Shown: positions 54,660 through 63,855, counted from the stretch's first letter. The stretch is 64,000 bases of DNA from Pseudomonas sp. TH31 (GCF_016650815.1 NZ_JAEKEZ010000023.1:1-64000), one strand, 5' to 3'. Numbers and translations: made by a program. Notes: a model not told the origin generated them from the letters alone.

Positions 54660-55085
54660 TCAGGGCTCAAGCCCGAACAGGGTCGTGCCGGTCATCATGT
54701 CGAACGGCGCCGACCAGTGTTCGTGGACTATCTGCCAAAGCCCCGCCGTTTGCCGATAGCCCGCGGTGACGCGCATCCAGCAGGCCTGGGTTTCGCCCTT
54801 GTCATTGGTGCCGCCGCAATGGGCCAGCCAATGGGCGAAGGCGATGTCTTGCGACGCCTCGATGTCGATCTGGTGGAATTCGAAGATGTGCGGCCCAGGG
54901 CACATTTCCATGCAGGCCTGCCAATGCGCGCGGTACGCCGCTTTGCCCTTGAATTGCAGGGCCTTGACCGCGTCGAAGGACACGATGTCGTCGGCATACA
55001 GGGCCATGACTTTTTCCACGTCCTTGGCGATGACGGCCTGGCGGTAGTTTTCGATCAGGTGATGAATGGGTGTTTGCGCACTCAT
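54660..55085 (-). CDS. SnoaL/ketosteroid isomerase-like protein
   Basis: This 141-residue NTF2-like protein has ENYRQAVIAKDVEKVMALYA, DDIVSFDAVKALQFKGKAAY and WQIVHEHWSAPFDM at its end. Such SnoaL-like proteins often lie in ECF42 operons; the ligand or reaction is unknown. The start has CGGAGAACCACC upstream; a longer reading lacks a ribosome site. It is the first gene of the four-gene operon with YciI, SRPBCC and sigma. Confidence 0.88.
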   Translation of the reverse strand: MSAQTPIHHLIENYRQAVIAKDVEKVMALYADDIVSFDAVKALQFKGKAAYRAHWQACMEMCPGPHIFEFHQIDIEASQDIAFAHWLAHCGGTNDKGETQACWMRVTAGYRQTAGLWQIVHEHWSAPFDMMTGTTLFGLEP

Positions 55086-55226
55086 GGTGGTTCTCCGTGG
55101 TTTTTGTTGTGAAGACACCCTTAGTCGCTCCACGAAGAGGCAAATCGACAACCGAAATAAAAATAATCCAGGCACGCAAACTCGCTAGAATCCGAGACTC
55201 ATTTGTGTTGGAAAAAGGACACTCCA

Positions 55227-55711
55227 GTGACAGCCAAGCTCGTGCCTTACGAAAGCCTGAACGCGCACCAGCGCCAGCAGGTCGAGGCCATCGAAGTCCA
55301 CAAAGAACAAATCAGATTCTGCGGCGACATCCACGGCGCGCTGCACACCTTGCTGTCCAAGCCAGGTCCTGGGGTCAAAGGTTTTGCGCTGCTGGTCGAA
55401 GAGATTCCGGTGGCCTTCCTGCTGCTCAAGCGCCCCCGGTTTTGCCGGACTGGGCCAACGAACACAGCGCCACGTTGCACGCCTTGCAAGTGGATCAACG
55501 TTGCCAGGGCAAAGGGTATGGCAAGGCCTGCCTGCAAGCCCTGCCCGCCGCCGCGCGCCAGGCATTCCCGGAAATCAAAGGGCTGGAATTGTCGGTCGAC
55601 GCCGATAACGACTCGGCTATCGCGCTGTATGCCAAGTATGGCTATGTCGACAGCGGCGAGGCGTACAAGGGCCGGATTGGTTATGAGCGGCGGATGGGGT
55701 TGGTTTTTTGA
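55227..55711 (+). CDS. GNAT-family N-acetyltransferase, frame interrupted
   Basis: This GNAT protein of about 161 residues starts (GTG) VTAKLVPYESLNAHQRQQV. After a lost base in the C run at 55433-55437 it continues PPVLPDWANEHSATLHALQV, the acetyl-CoA loop DQRCQGKGYGKACLQALPA and ALYAKYGYVDSGEAYKGRIG. Adding one C joins the frames, which supports a sequencing deletion. The substrate is unknown. It is divergent from the SnoaL/ECF operon. Confidence 0.82.
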
Positions 55712-55802
55712 TTCTGTTTCGTTGAGGGAGAAGCGTTGCCTTTATTGAGCACTCACCAAAAAGGGTTGCCTTGAGGCAACCCTTGGCAGAAGTAGCGAAC
55801 TG

Positions 55803-56144
55803 TCAGAGCAACAAGCAGTAGTCGAGCAATTGCTTCTCGATACTTTGTCGCTGACCGATAACCAAAGCCACCACGACAAGACCTTCACTCGGGAACACTT
55901 CATACAAAACCCGCTGGCCCATCGGCAAGTACTCACGAAAATGTGTAACCCCAAGGGTCGCAGCTTCCTGGCAAACACCATAAACAAGGGCCTGACTGCT
56001 CAGAGCCGTAACGATCTGCATCACTAGTTGATCGACCATCTGTGCCGCTTTTTTGTGGCCGGATTGTTGCGTCAGATAGTGCTCCAGTGAAATAACCCCA
56101 TGCTCCGCGGCGGTCGCAAACTCTACTCTGAAAGCCTCAGGCAT
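55803..56144 (-). CDS. RelE/ParE-family toxin
   Basis: This 113-residue toxin of the RelE/ParE superfamily has FATAAEHGVISLEHYLTQQS, HFREYLPMGQRVLYEVFPSE and a late EGLVVVALVIGQRQS strand. The start (MPEAFRVEF) overlaps the antitoxin stop by eight bases (ATGCCTGA). The residues that separate RNase from gyrase-poison types cannot be assigned here. It pairs with the Phd-type antitoxin. Confidence 0.8.
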   Translation of the reverse strand: MPEAFRVEFATAAEHGVISLEHYLTQQSGHKKAAQMVDQLVMQIVTALSSQALVYGVCQEAATLGVTHFREYLPMGQRVLYEVFPSEGLVVVALVIGQRQSIEKQLLDYCLLL

Positions 56145-56406
56145 CGTTGTCGTCTTGCAGCAACTGACGACGTTGAGCAAGTCGGGCCAGCAACGTATCA
56201 CCAGAAATCAGCTTTCCCTGCTCCTTGTCGCGAGAGGAGAACGAAAGCAGCTTGATCAGCGCGATGGCCTCATCTCGCCGTTTACGCTCTTCGTACGACT
56301 CGATCACATAAGCGGGAATGCCATTCTGGGTAACGAGCATCGGCTCGGAAAGATCCAGTGCAGCTGCGTTTTTCTTAACAAAACTGATTGTTTCTACTCG
56401 CATCAT
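56137..56406 (-). CDS. Phd/YefM-type antitoxin
   Basis: This 89-residue antitoxin starts MMRVETISFVKKNAAALDLS with the Phd DNA-binding fold (EPMLVTQNGIPAYVIESYEE) and an acidic, flexible C-terminus (QRRQLLQDDNDA). It neutralises the RelE-type toxin and probably represses the pair. Two adjacent ATGs (56406, 56403) follow AGAGGA; either may be used. Confidence 0.85.
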   Translation of the reverse strand: MMRVETISFVKKNAAALDLSEPMLVTQNGIPAYVIESYEERKRRDEAIALIKLLSFSSRDKEQGKLISGDTLLARLAQRRQLLQDDNDA

Positions 56407-56503
56407 TCATTCCTCTGTAGCCATCTGGCCAGGATGACCCATTACAGCAATGGTCTGAATTTAGGCCATTAAAAGACCTTTCACAACTGTTCATTTTTAT
56501 CCG

Positions 56504-56992
56504 TTACAGCTCAAGCATCATCTCATGCCACGCCATCCCGCCATGATCCGACGCCGACGGCTTGATGTAGACAAACCCAAACCCGGCATACAACGGAATG
56601 TGCCGCTCCTTGCACATCAAATGGATGCTGGCCTTGCCCATCGCGCGCATCCGCTCGATGAATTCGCTCATCAAGCGTTTCGCCAGGCCCTGCCCCTGAT
56701 AATCCGGGTGCACCACCACCGACATGATCACCACATGCGGGCCGGCCGGGTCGTGGCCGATCAGTTCCTTGAAGGCTTCGTCCGACATTTCCACTTCAAA
56801 TGCCGCTCCGGAATTGATGAAGCCGGCGACCACACCGTCCACTTGCGCCACGATGAAGCCTTCTGGCCAGGTAGCGATACGGGTGTCGATCTTTTCCCGG
56901 GTGGCGGCTTCGTCGCCTTCATAGGCCACGGTTTCGATGGCGTAGCAGCGGTCCAGATCAGCGGGCGTGACGTGGCGGATGACGGTGTTCAT
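56504..56992 (-). CDS. GNAT-family N-acetyltransferase
   Basis: This 162-residue acetyltransferase has the acetyl-CoA loop VVHPDYQGQGLAKRLMSEFI and HLMCKERHIPLYAGFGFVYI near the C-terminus. The N-terminal part (IRHVTPADLDRCYAIETVAY) resembles the arylalkylamine acetyltransferase-like branch. The substrate is unknown. The frame is intact. Confidence 0.9.
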   Translation of the reverse strand: MNTVIRHVTPADLDRCYAIETVAYEGDEAATREKIDTRIATWPEGFIVAQVDGVVAGFINSGAAFEVEMSDEAFKELIGHDPAGPHVVIMSVVVHPDYQGQGLAKRLMSEFIERMRAMGKASIHLMCKERHIPLYAGFGFVYIKPSASDHGGMAWHEMMLEL

Positions 56993-57155
56993 GGCAGCTC
57001 GGTTTCAGCGATGGGAAGGTGGGAGATCATAAATTAATAAGGTGTTCATATCGATCACCGCAAGCGCCGTAAAGCCTGCGTATAGGCGCTGTCATTGCTC
57101 AATGATTCGGACTATTTGTGTTTCCTGTCTCTGATCATCAATAGGGAAACACACC

Positions 57156-57266
57156 ATGAGCAGCGTTCAGATCGGCCTTCTTATGCTGTTGGGTATCAGC
57201 ACCTTTGGCTTCATCACCTTGTCTGTCGACCTGTTGCGGGCGCGACGGATGAAGCAAGGCAAATGA
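57156..57266 (+). CDS. 36-residue single-pass membrane protein
   Basis: The frame MSSVQIGLLMLLGISTFGFI continues TLSVDLLRARRMKQGK. It has one hydrophobic helix and a basic, inner-facing tail. AGGGAAACACACC lies before the ATG. The pattern of helix then Arg/Lys tail suggests a real small membrane protein, but no family is known to me. Confidence 0.55.
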   Translation: MSSVQIGLLMLLGISTFGFITLSVDLLRARRMKQGK

Positions 57267-57306
57267 CAAGTCGGGAGGCGGACGCACGGTCCGCCTCTCG
57301 CGGCAT

Positions 57307-57795
57307 TCATTCGGGCTTGAGCGGCAGCCAGATTTCCAGCACGCCGGTATTGAGCTTCGGGTTGAAGTCCTCGCTGTAGCGTTCAAACTCCGGGGCATCC
57401 GCCGCCGCACGACCAGACTGCGGCAGCCAGGTTTTCCAGATGTACTGAAAGGTCTGCGCCAAGGTATCCAGTGCGCCCGGGTGTTCGAACACCGCGTAAT
57501 GTTGTGGCTGAACCTCGACCCAGCGGTACTTCTCGGGCAGGTCGTCGAGCTTGCTGATTTCGACGCCGGCGATGTATTCGAACCCACCCTTGCCGTCGGG
57601 ATTGCAGCAGATGCCGTAGGTCACTTCGCCTTTTTGACCAGGAATCTTGCCGATCTCGGGAATGAATTTCTCCCAGAGCTCGGGGATTTTTCTCGAGGTT
57701 TCCTGGGTAAATCGCCCGCCAAACCCGGCAATGAGCAGAAAATGCCCGCTCTCGAAGCGTGGCTCGGCCGGTTTGACGCGTGTTTGCTCATCCAT
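57307..57795 (-). CDS. GyrI-like effector-binding domain protein
   Basis: This 162-residue protein has the GyrI/AraC-effector fold: VKPAEPRFESGHFLLIAGFG, EVTYGICCNPDGKGGFEYIA and EVQPQHYAVFEHPGALD. Such stand-alone domains bind drug-like or small ligands; some bind gyrase. No HTH is present. It is separate from the LysE-type gene downstream. Confidence 0.88.
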   Translation of the reverse strand: MDEQTRVKPAEPRFESGHFLLIAGFGGRFTQETSRKIPELWEKFIPEIGKIPGQKGEVTYGICCNPDGKGGFEYIAGVEISKLDDLPEKYRWVEVQPQHYAVFEHPGALDTLAQTFQYIWKTWLPQSGRAAADAPEFERYSEDFNPKLNTGVLEIWLPLKPE

Positions 57796-57862
57796 GATTC
57801 GACTCCTGATACAAAAAAGTGGGTTCGGCTGGGAGTATAGAAGCCAAACCCGATTCGCCCAA

Positions 57863-58525
57863 TCAGAGCCCCGGCAACTGCTCGACGGCAGCCTTGACGA
57901 TAAACTCGTTATAACCCGATAGGATCACGTACACCGCGAAATAGCAGAAGATCGCCGCTGATGCCATGTAGGAATAACGCAACAACTTGTCCCCTAGCAA
58001 CTTGCCACCGTGGCTGGCGGCGAAGCACAAACCGGCACTCCAGAGCAGACCGGCACAGAGAAACCCGCCGAGGAACAACGCCGAGCTGAGTGCACCACCA
58101 CCGCCGGAACGCGCGATCAGCGTGCCGCCCACTGCAGCGAACCAGAGAATCGCGCTAGGCGACGACATCGCCAGGAAAATGCCACGAAAAAATTCTTTGC
58201 GGTGCGAGTTCTGACCGACTTCGGCGGTCTGGGCCAACGCCGCTTCGTGGTGAATCGCCGAATAAATCATCTTCGCCGCGAAGTACACCAGCAGCGCCGA
58301 ACCACCGATCCACAGCACCCAGCGCACGGTTTCGTATTGCAGCAAAACGGTCATTCCGGCCAGTGCCAGCACCGCGTAGATCAGGTCGCCGACACAGCTC
58401 CCCAGCCCCAGCGCAAAGCCTTGGAAATAGCCGCGTTGCATCGCCAAAGTGATCATTGCAATGTTGGCCACGCCGATATCCAGGCACAACGAAAGGCTCA
58501 GCAAGAAGCCACTGCTAAATTCCAT
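57863..58525 (-). CDS. LysE-family translocator
   Basis: This 220-residue membrane protein has about six hydrophobic segments and the LysE/RhtB form (GFALGLGSCVGDLIYAVLAL, AMSSPSAILWFAAVGGTLIA). The family exports amino acids or related compounds. The start MEFSSGFLLSLSL was chosen over a longer reading that adds a hydrophilic leader. It is divergent from alaC. Confidence 0.88.
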   Translation of the reverse strand: MEFSSGFLLSLSLCLDIGVANIAMITLAMQRGYFQGFALGLGSCVGDLIYAVLALAGMTVLLQYETVRWVLWIGGSALLVYFAAKMIYSAIHHEAALAQTAEVGQNSHRKEFFRGIFLAMSSPSAILWFAAVGGTLIARSGGGGALSSALFLGGFLCAGLLWSAGLCFAASHGGKLLGDKLLRYSYMASAAIFCYFAVYVILSGYNEFIVKAAVEQLPGL

Positions 58526-58663
58526 CAACCCGTTTCCTTCGAAAAAATTGTTCACATCGTCGCTGGACAGTGTGCCACAACAGCCCTTACATTCCGCCAC
58601 AGGCCACCGCAGTGGCCAGCGTCGCTCGGACGGTTCCGGGCGCTCACGTTATCCGAGGCAACA

Positions 58664-59880
58664 ATGGCCAACCCTGGTTCGCCGCGCCGCTTTGCGCGCA
58701 TAGATCGACTCCCCCTTACGTATTCAACATCACTGCCGAGCTGAAGATGGCCGCCCGTCGTCGTGGCGAAGACATCATCGACTTCAGCATGGGCAACCCA
58801 GATGGCCCGACCCCGCCGCACATCGTCGAAAAACTGGTGACCGTCGCCCAGCGCGAAGACACCCATGGTTATTCAACGTCCAAGGGCATTCCGCGTCTGC
58901 GCCGGGCGATTTCCAATTGGTACAAGGATCGCTACGAGGTCGACATCGACCCGGAAACCGAAGCCATTGTCACCATCGGCTCCAAGGAAGGCCTGGCGCA
59001 CTTGATGCTGGCCACCCTCGACCAGGGCGACACCGTGCTGGTGCCGAACCCCAGCTACCCGATTCACATCTACGGCGCGGTGATTGCCGGCGCCCAGGTG
59101 CGTTCGGTGCCGTTGATCCCGGGCGTGGACTTCTTCGCCGAACTGGAAAGCGCAATTCGCGGCTCGATCCCGAAACCGAAGATGATGATTCTCGGTTTCC
59201 CTTCGAACCCCACGGCTCAATGCGTGGAGCTGGACTTCTTCGAACGCGTGATCGCCCTCGCCAAACAGTACGACGTTCTGGTGGTACACGACCTGGCCTA
59301 CGCCGACATCGTCTACGACGGCTGGAAAGCCCCGTCGATCATGCAAGTGCCGGGCGCCAAGGACATTGCGGTGGAGTTTTTCACCCTGTCCAAGAGCTAC
59401 AACATGGCGGGCTGGCGGATTGGTTTCATGGTCGGTAACGCCGAACTGGTCAACGCCCTGGCGCGGATCAAGAGCTACCACGACTACGGCACCTTCACTC
59501 CGCTTCAAGTAGCAGCGATTGCCGCGCTCGAAGGCGATCAGCAGTGCGTCAAAGACATCGCCGAGCAGTACCGCCAGCGTCGCAACGTGTTGGTCAAAGG
59601 CCTGCATGAACTGGGCTGGATGGTTGAAAATCCGAAAGCGGCGATGTACGTCTGGGCCAAGATTCCCGAGGCCTACGCACATTTGGGCTCGCTGGAGTTC
59701 GCCAAGAAAATGCTCGCCGAGGCGAAGGTCTGCGTCTCGCCGGGCGTAGGATTCGGGGAATACGGGGATGATCATGTGCGCTTCGCACTGATCGAAAACC
59801 AGGACCGGATTCGTCAGGCCGTGCGCGGGATTCGCGGGATGTTCCGGGCGGATGGGCTGGTCACCAAAACCGGCGCCTGA
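58664..59880 (+). CDS. alaC: alanine transaminase AlaC, frame interrupted
   Basis: This class I PLP aminotransferase makes alanine from pyruvate and glutamate. It begins MANPGSPRRFARIDRLP with GAGG upstream of the ATG at 58664, then loses a base in the C run at 58711-58715. The other frame continues PPYVFNITAELKMAARRRGE with DFSMGNPDGPTPPHIVEKL, the PLP site KSYNMAGWRIGFMVGN (Lys in SLSKSYNMAG position) and a normal C-terminus. Adding one C gives about 406 residues, the usual length. This is a probable sequencing deletion; the long alternative N-terminus in the other frame is not family-like. Confidence 0.92.
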
Positions 59881-59895
59881 TGCATTTCACCTGAC

Positions 59896-59993
59896 TGCTG
59901 ATTGCTGATTGCTGATTGCTGACTGCTGACTGCTGACTGCTGATTGCCGACTGCGAACTACGAACTACGAACTACGAACTACGAACTACGAAC
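59896..59993. repeat. 14-copy 7-bp tandem array grading through sequence variants
   Basis: Fourteen heptamers run in register: TGCTGAT x3, TGCTGAC x3, TGCTGAT, TGCCGAC, TGCGAAC and TACGAAC x5. The unit changes step by step along the array, as expected from slippage. Confidence 0.9.
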
Positions 59994-60002
59994 TACCGCC
60001 AT

Positions 60003-60106
60003 TGTAGGAGCTGCCGAGTGAAACGAGGCTGCGATCTTTTGATCTTGTTTTTTCGGATCAAGATCAAAAGATCGCAGCCTCGTTTCACTCGGCAGCTCCT
60101 ACAGGG
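60003..60106. repeat. REP palindrome pair, family A
   Basis: GTAGGAGCTGCCGAGTGAAA and its complement form a nearly perfect inverted repeat 3' of the heptamer array. Confidence 0.9.
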
Positions 60107-60154
60107 AGTTTTAGGAGTTTCAGGAGTTTTAGGAGTTTCAGGAGTTTCAGGGTT
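60104..60154. repeat. 9-bp tandem repeats AGGAGTTT(T/C)
   Basis: About five copies of AGGAGTTTT or AGGAGTTTC follow directly after the REP pair, perhaps another slippage tract. Confidence 0.75.
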
Positions 60155-60167
60155 TTCGAGTCACCCA

Positions 60168-60198
60168 CAAAAAAACCGCATCGCTGCGGTTTTTTTGT
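60168..60198 (-). terminator. terminator after gntP
   Basis: AAACCGCATCGCTGCGGTTT with A and T runs on both sides is a strong two-way terminator, 15 bases after the gntP stop. Confidence 0.88.
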
Positions 60199-60212
60199 GT
60201 TCGCCGATCGGG

Positions 60213-61565
60213 TCAGACCACCAGCGACAACAACATAATGAAGCCAAGCGCGACCACAGACAGGATGGTTTCCATCGCCGTCCAGGTCTTGAAGGTTTCC
60301 GCCACGGTCATGTTGAAGTACTGCTTCACCAGCCAGAAACCCGCGTCGTTGACGTGTGACAGGACCAGCGAACCCGCGCCGGTAGCCAGCACCAGCAGCT
60401 CGAGGTTCACACCCGGAATCATCCCCACCACCGGCACCACAATGCCCGCGCCAGTAATGGTCGCCACCGTTGCCGAACCCGTGGCTACGCGAATCACCGC
60501 CGCTACCAGCCAGGCCAGCAGGATCGGCGAGATCTGCGCGTTTACCGCCATGTGGCCGATCACATCACCCACACCGCTGGTCACCAGCATCTGTTTGAAG
60601 CCACCACCGGCACCAATGATCAGAATGATCGCGGCGGTCGGCGCAAGGCTCGAATCCAGCAGTTTGAGAATCTGTTTGGAACCGATGCCCTGACGATGGC
60701 CGAAGGTGTACAGCGATAGCAGCAACGCCAGCAACAGTGCCGAAATCGGGTGACCGATCAGGTCCATCCAGTTGCGGAAGAAATGCCCGTCCGGCAGCGC
60801 CACGTCGGCAAACGTCTTGAGCAGCATCAGGAACACCGGCAACAGCACGGTGATCAGGGTAATGGCGAAGCTCGGCAACGTGGCGGCTTGTGGCTCACGC
60901 GCCAGTTGATCCACCAGCTCCTGGTTGGCATGACCGGGAATGTACTTGGCGATGAACGTGCCGTAGATCGGGCCGGCAATGATGGCCGTCGGCAACGCAA
61001 CGATCAGGCCGTACAGAATGGTTTTACCGATGTCGGCACCGAACACACCGATGGCCAATAGCGGGCCGGGGTGCGGAGGCACCAGGCCGTGCACCGCCGA
61101 CAGACCGGCCAGCAGCGGGATACCGATCTTGATGATCGACACGCCGGTACGCCGGGCAACGATGAACACCAATGGAATCAGGAGCACGAAGCCGATTTCG
61201 AAGAACAGCGGAATACCCACCAGGAACGCCGCGAACATCATGGCCCACTGCACGCGCTCTTTGCCGAACGCGCGAATCAGCGTTTGGGCAATCTGATCCG
61301 CCCCGCCCGACTCGGCCATCATTTTGCCGAGCATGGTGCCCAGCGCGAGGATGATCCCGACAAAACCGAGCACCCCACCGAAGCCGTCCTGGAACGCCTT
61401 GAGAATGGTGCCCACCGGCATGCCGGAGGTCAGCCCGAGGAAGCCGGCGGCGATGATCAGGGCAATGAACGGGTGCAGTTTGAATTTGGTGATCAGGAAG
61501 ATAAGCCCGATCACGGTGACCACTGCATCCAGCAGTAGGAAGGTTTCATGGGACATGCCAAACAT
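60213..61565 (-). CDS. gntP: gluconate permease (GntP family)
   Basis: This 450-residue membrane protein has about twelve hydrophobic segments (GGVLGFVGIILALGTMLGKM, VPPHPGPLLAIGVFG, ATGSATVATITGAGIVVPVV) typical of GntP/GntT. It imports gluconate by proton symport. The ATG at 61565 has GGAGACACC upstream; an upstream in-frame reading is not family-like. It lies 81 bases after gntK, with a GACAGCGCTAYCT site in the gap. Confidence 0.93.
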   Translation of the reverse strand: MFGMSHETFLLLDAVVTVIGLIFLITKFKLHPFIALIIAAGFLGLTSGMPVGTILKAFQDGFGGVLGFVGIILALGTMLGKMMAESGGADQIAQTLIRAFGKERVQWAMMFAAFLVGIPLFFEIGFVLLIPLVFIVARRTGVSIIKIGIPLLAGLSAVHGLVPPHPGPLLAIGVFGADIGKTILYGLIVALPTAIIAGPIYGTFIAKYIPGHANQELVDQLAREPQAATLPSFAITLITVLLPVFLMLLKTFADVALPDGHFFRNWMDLIGHPISALLLALLLSLYTFGHRQGIGSKQILKLLDSSLAPTAAIILIIGAGGGFKQMLVTSGVGDVIGHMAVNAQISPILLAWLVAAVIRVATGSATVATITGAGIVVPVVGMIPGVNLELLVLATGAGSLVLSHVNDAGFWLVKQYFNMTVAETFKTWTAMETILSVVALGFIMLLSLVV

Positions 61566-61620
61566 GGGGGGTGTCTCCTGTTTGTTGTTGTTATGAAAGC
61601 AATTATTCAAAAGCCATCAG

Positions 61621-61633
61621 GACAGCGCTATCT
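61621..61633. promoter_or_regulatory. GntR-type site before gntP
   Basis: GACAGCGCTATCT, the first of three matching 13-mers in this locus, contains the palindromic core AGCGCT. Confidence 0.6.
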
Positions 61634-61646
61634 CTTGGAGCAAGAC

Positions 61647-62180
61647 TTAACCGGCGAGTTTCAAACCGTGTTTGAGCCACCAGGCTTGAGCTTGTTGAGC
61701 CAATTGGTCGACGCTGTGATTCGAGGCGTCGAGGGCCAGGGTCAAGGGCTCACCGACTGGCGACTCAAGGGTGGCGAACTGGCTGTCGATCAGGGTCGAC
61801 GGCATGAAGTGACCCGGTCGATGGGACACACGTTCGGCGGCGACTTCAGGGGTCAGTTCAAGGAACACGAAGCCCAGGCCCGGCAAGGCACTGCGCAATA
61901 CTTCGCGGTAACTGTGTTTGAGGGCCGAGCAGGTCAGCACCGGGCGTTCGCCCTTGGCATCGACGCGGCGCAGTTCATCGCACAGGCTGTCGAGCCAGCC
62001 AGCACGGTCTTCGTCATTCAGGGGAATACCCGCGCTCATCTTTTCGATATTGGCGGCAGGGTGGAACGTATCGCCTTCAATGGCAGTCGCGCCGCTGAGT
62101 TGGCACAAGGCCTCGCTGACGCAAGTCTTGCCGCAACCGGCAACGCCCATGATGACCAGGGCGGTGATGGGATGATTCAT
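61647..62180 (-). CDS. gntK: gluconokinase
   Basis: This 177-residue kinase phosphorylates gluconate to 6-phosphogluconate, which enters the Entner-Doudoroff pathway. It has P-loop GVAGCGKTCVSEAL, EGDTFHPAANIEKMSAGIPL, LTCSALKHSYREVLR and HFMPSTLIDSQFATLE, all typical of GntK. It forms a transcription unit with gntP, and its own promoter region holds a second GACAGCGCTACCT site. Confidence 0.95.
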   Translation of the reverse strand: MNHPITALVIMGVAGCGKTCVSEALCQLSGATAIEGDTFHPAANIEKMSAGIPLNDEDRAGWLDSLCDELRRVDAKGERPVLTCSALKHSYREVLRSALPGLGFVFLELTPEVAAERVSHRPGHFMPSTLIDSQFATLESPVGEPLTLALDASNHSVDQLAQQAQAWWLKHGLKLAG

Positions 62181-62198
62181 GAAACACCTCAGCGAGCA

Positions 62199-62211
62199 GA
62201 CAGCGCTACCT
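62199..62211. promoter_or_regulatory. GntR-type site before gntK
   Basis: GACAGCGCTACCT, 18 bases upstream of gntK, the second of three. Confidence 0.65.
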
Positions 62212-62349
62212 TTGCCAGTTATGACACTAAACCAAAAGTAGAAGTTGCCGACGCCTTCTTGTCATTTTTGTGGGTTGCAGCATGTTCGCTCACGAGGCCA
62301 AAAAGCGAGGTTCAGGCAAAACTCGCTTACGCATTTGCAGCTGCTTCGG

Positions 62350-62362
62350 GACAGCGCTACCT
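62350..62362. promoter_or_regulatory. GntR-type site before gntR
   Basis: GACAGCGCTACCT, 33 bases upstream of gntR, identical to the gntK copy. Confidence 0.65.
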
Positions 62363-62395
62363 TAGTGCCTTGAATTTTGTTTGGCAAGCCGCCCG

Positions 62396-63427
62396 ATGAC
62401 CGCCCCTAAAAACGATAAAAATACACGCACCACTGGCCGCCCTACCCTCAATGAAGTCGCGCGCCTGGCCGGCGTCAGTCCGATTACCGCTTCCCGGGCC
62501 TTGCGCGGCGTCAGCACCGTGGCCACTGAACTGGTGGAGAAAGTCCAGAAAGCGGCGCTTGAGCTGAACTACGTGGTCAACCCCGCCGCCCGCGCCCTCG
62601 CCTCGGCCCAGAGCCATTCGGTGGTGGTGTTGGTGCCGTCGCTGTCCAACCTGTTGTTCATCGATACGCTGGAAGCCATTCATCAGGTTTTGCGGCCCAA
62701 AGGCTTTGAAGTACTGATCGGCAACTTCCATTACTCGCGTGATGAAGAGGAAAACCTGCTGCGTAACTACATGGCCTATCAGCCACGCGGCTTGCTGCTG
62801 ACCGGTTTCGACCGCACCGAAAGCTCGCGACGGATGATCGAGGCGAGCAATATTCCCTGCGTGTACATGATGGAACTGGACAGCGGCGCGGGTCTTAATT
62901 GCGTCGGCTTCTCGCAACTGGCCGCGGGTGAAACGGCAGCCGAGCATTTGCTGTCCCGCGGTCGAAAACGCCTGGCCTACATCGGCGCGCAACTGGACCA
63001 ACGCACTTTGCTGCGTGGTGAAGGCTTTCGCAAAGCCCTGCAAAAGGCTGGTTTATACGACCCGGACCTGGAAGTCCTGACCCCGCGCGCCTCCTCCGTC
63101 GGTTTGGGCGGCGAGCTGTTCCTGCAACTGCTGGCCAGCCATCCCGATGTCGATGCGATCTTCTTTGGCAACGACGACCTGGCCCAGGGCGCACTGCTCG
63201 AAGCCATGCGCTGCGGGATCAAGATCCCCGAGCAAGTGGCGATCCTCGGTTTCAACGACCTGCCGGCCTCGGCGCACATGGTGCCGCGCCTGAGCAGCAT
63301 CAGCACCCCGCGCGAAGCCATCGGCCGGCGCGCGGCGGAACAGATGCTGACGCTGATGGCCGGCAATGCCGTGGCCAAACCGGTGCAGGACATGGGGTTT
63401 GAGTTGAAGGTGCGCGAGAGCACCTGA
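62396..63427 (+). CDS. gntR: LacI-family gluconate repressor GntR
   Basis: This 343-residue LacI-type regulator has an N-terminal HTH (TLNEVARLAGVSPITASRAL) with hinge NPAARALASAQ and a periplasmic-binding-like effector domain (LGFNDLPASAHMVPRLSSIS). In Pseudomonas GntR represses gluconate genes until it binds gluconate or 6-phosphogluconate. It is divergent from gntK-gntP with matching sites before all three genes. The ATG at 62396 fits the domain start; a TTG five codons upstream is the alternative. Confidence 0.92.
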   Translation: MTAPKNDKNTRTTGRPTLNEVARLAGVSPITASRALRGVSTVATELVEKVQKAALELNYVVNPAARALASAQSHSVVVLVPSLSNLLFIDTLEAIHQVLRPKGFEVLIGNFHYSRDEEENLLRNYMAYQPRGLLLTGFDRTESSRRMIEASNIPCVYMMELDSGAGLNCVGFSQLAAGETAAEHLLSRGRKRLAYIGAQLDQRTLLRGEGFRKALQKAGLYDPDLEVLTPRASSVGLGGELFLQLLASHPDVDAIFFGNDDLAQGALLEAMRCGIKIPEQVAILGFNDLPASAHMVPRLSSISTPREAIGRRAAEQMLTLMAGNAVAKPVQDMGFELKVREST

Positions 63428-63458
63428 TGTGGCGACAGGCCAACGCAACGGGTGCTTT

Positions 63459-63606
63459 GTAGCAGCTGTCGAGCCCCGCGAGGCAGCGTCCGGCGGCGCA
63501 GCCGTCGTAAACCCAAAGCACGCGGTCAACCTGACACACCGCATAGCCTGATTTCACGACGGCTTCGCCGCCGGACGCTGCCTCGCGGGGCTCGACAGCT
63601 GCTACA
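63459..63606. repeat. REP palindrome pair, family C
   Basis: GTAGCAGCTGTCGAGCCCCG with GAGGCAGCGTCCGGCGGCGC and their complements. It matches the 43.7-kb copy. Confidence 0.85.
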
Positions 63607-63616
63607 GATCCCGACC

Positions 63617-63830
63617 TTATGGATCGAGGTTATCCAGCACCCGATTCACCGCCAGCTCTGCCTGCTGGATGATCTGCGCAATCCCCAGTGCCGTGTTGCG
63701 CTGCGTACCTTCCAGAAACGCGGCAAAGTCATGGGTCACAGGCCGAAGCCAGTGATTCGCAGGCGTGGGCCAGCAGGGTTTCGTTGTCGACGTTGGGGTT
63801 GATAGAAAAGATTGGTGCGCAAGAGCACCC
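63617..63830 (-). pseudogene. broken DUF6124-type gene
   Basis: The C-terminal third of a DUF6124-like protein survives in two frames: FSINPNVDNETLLAHACESL, then VTHDFAAFLEGTQRNTALGI and QAELAVNRVLDNLDP. Its 5' end is replaced by a REP pair, and a frame change near 63740 is not a simple homopolymer loss. Confidence 0.65.
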
Positions 63831-63855
63831 GACGCTCTCAAACCTGGATCGCCCC

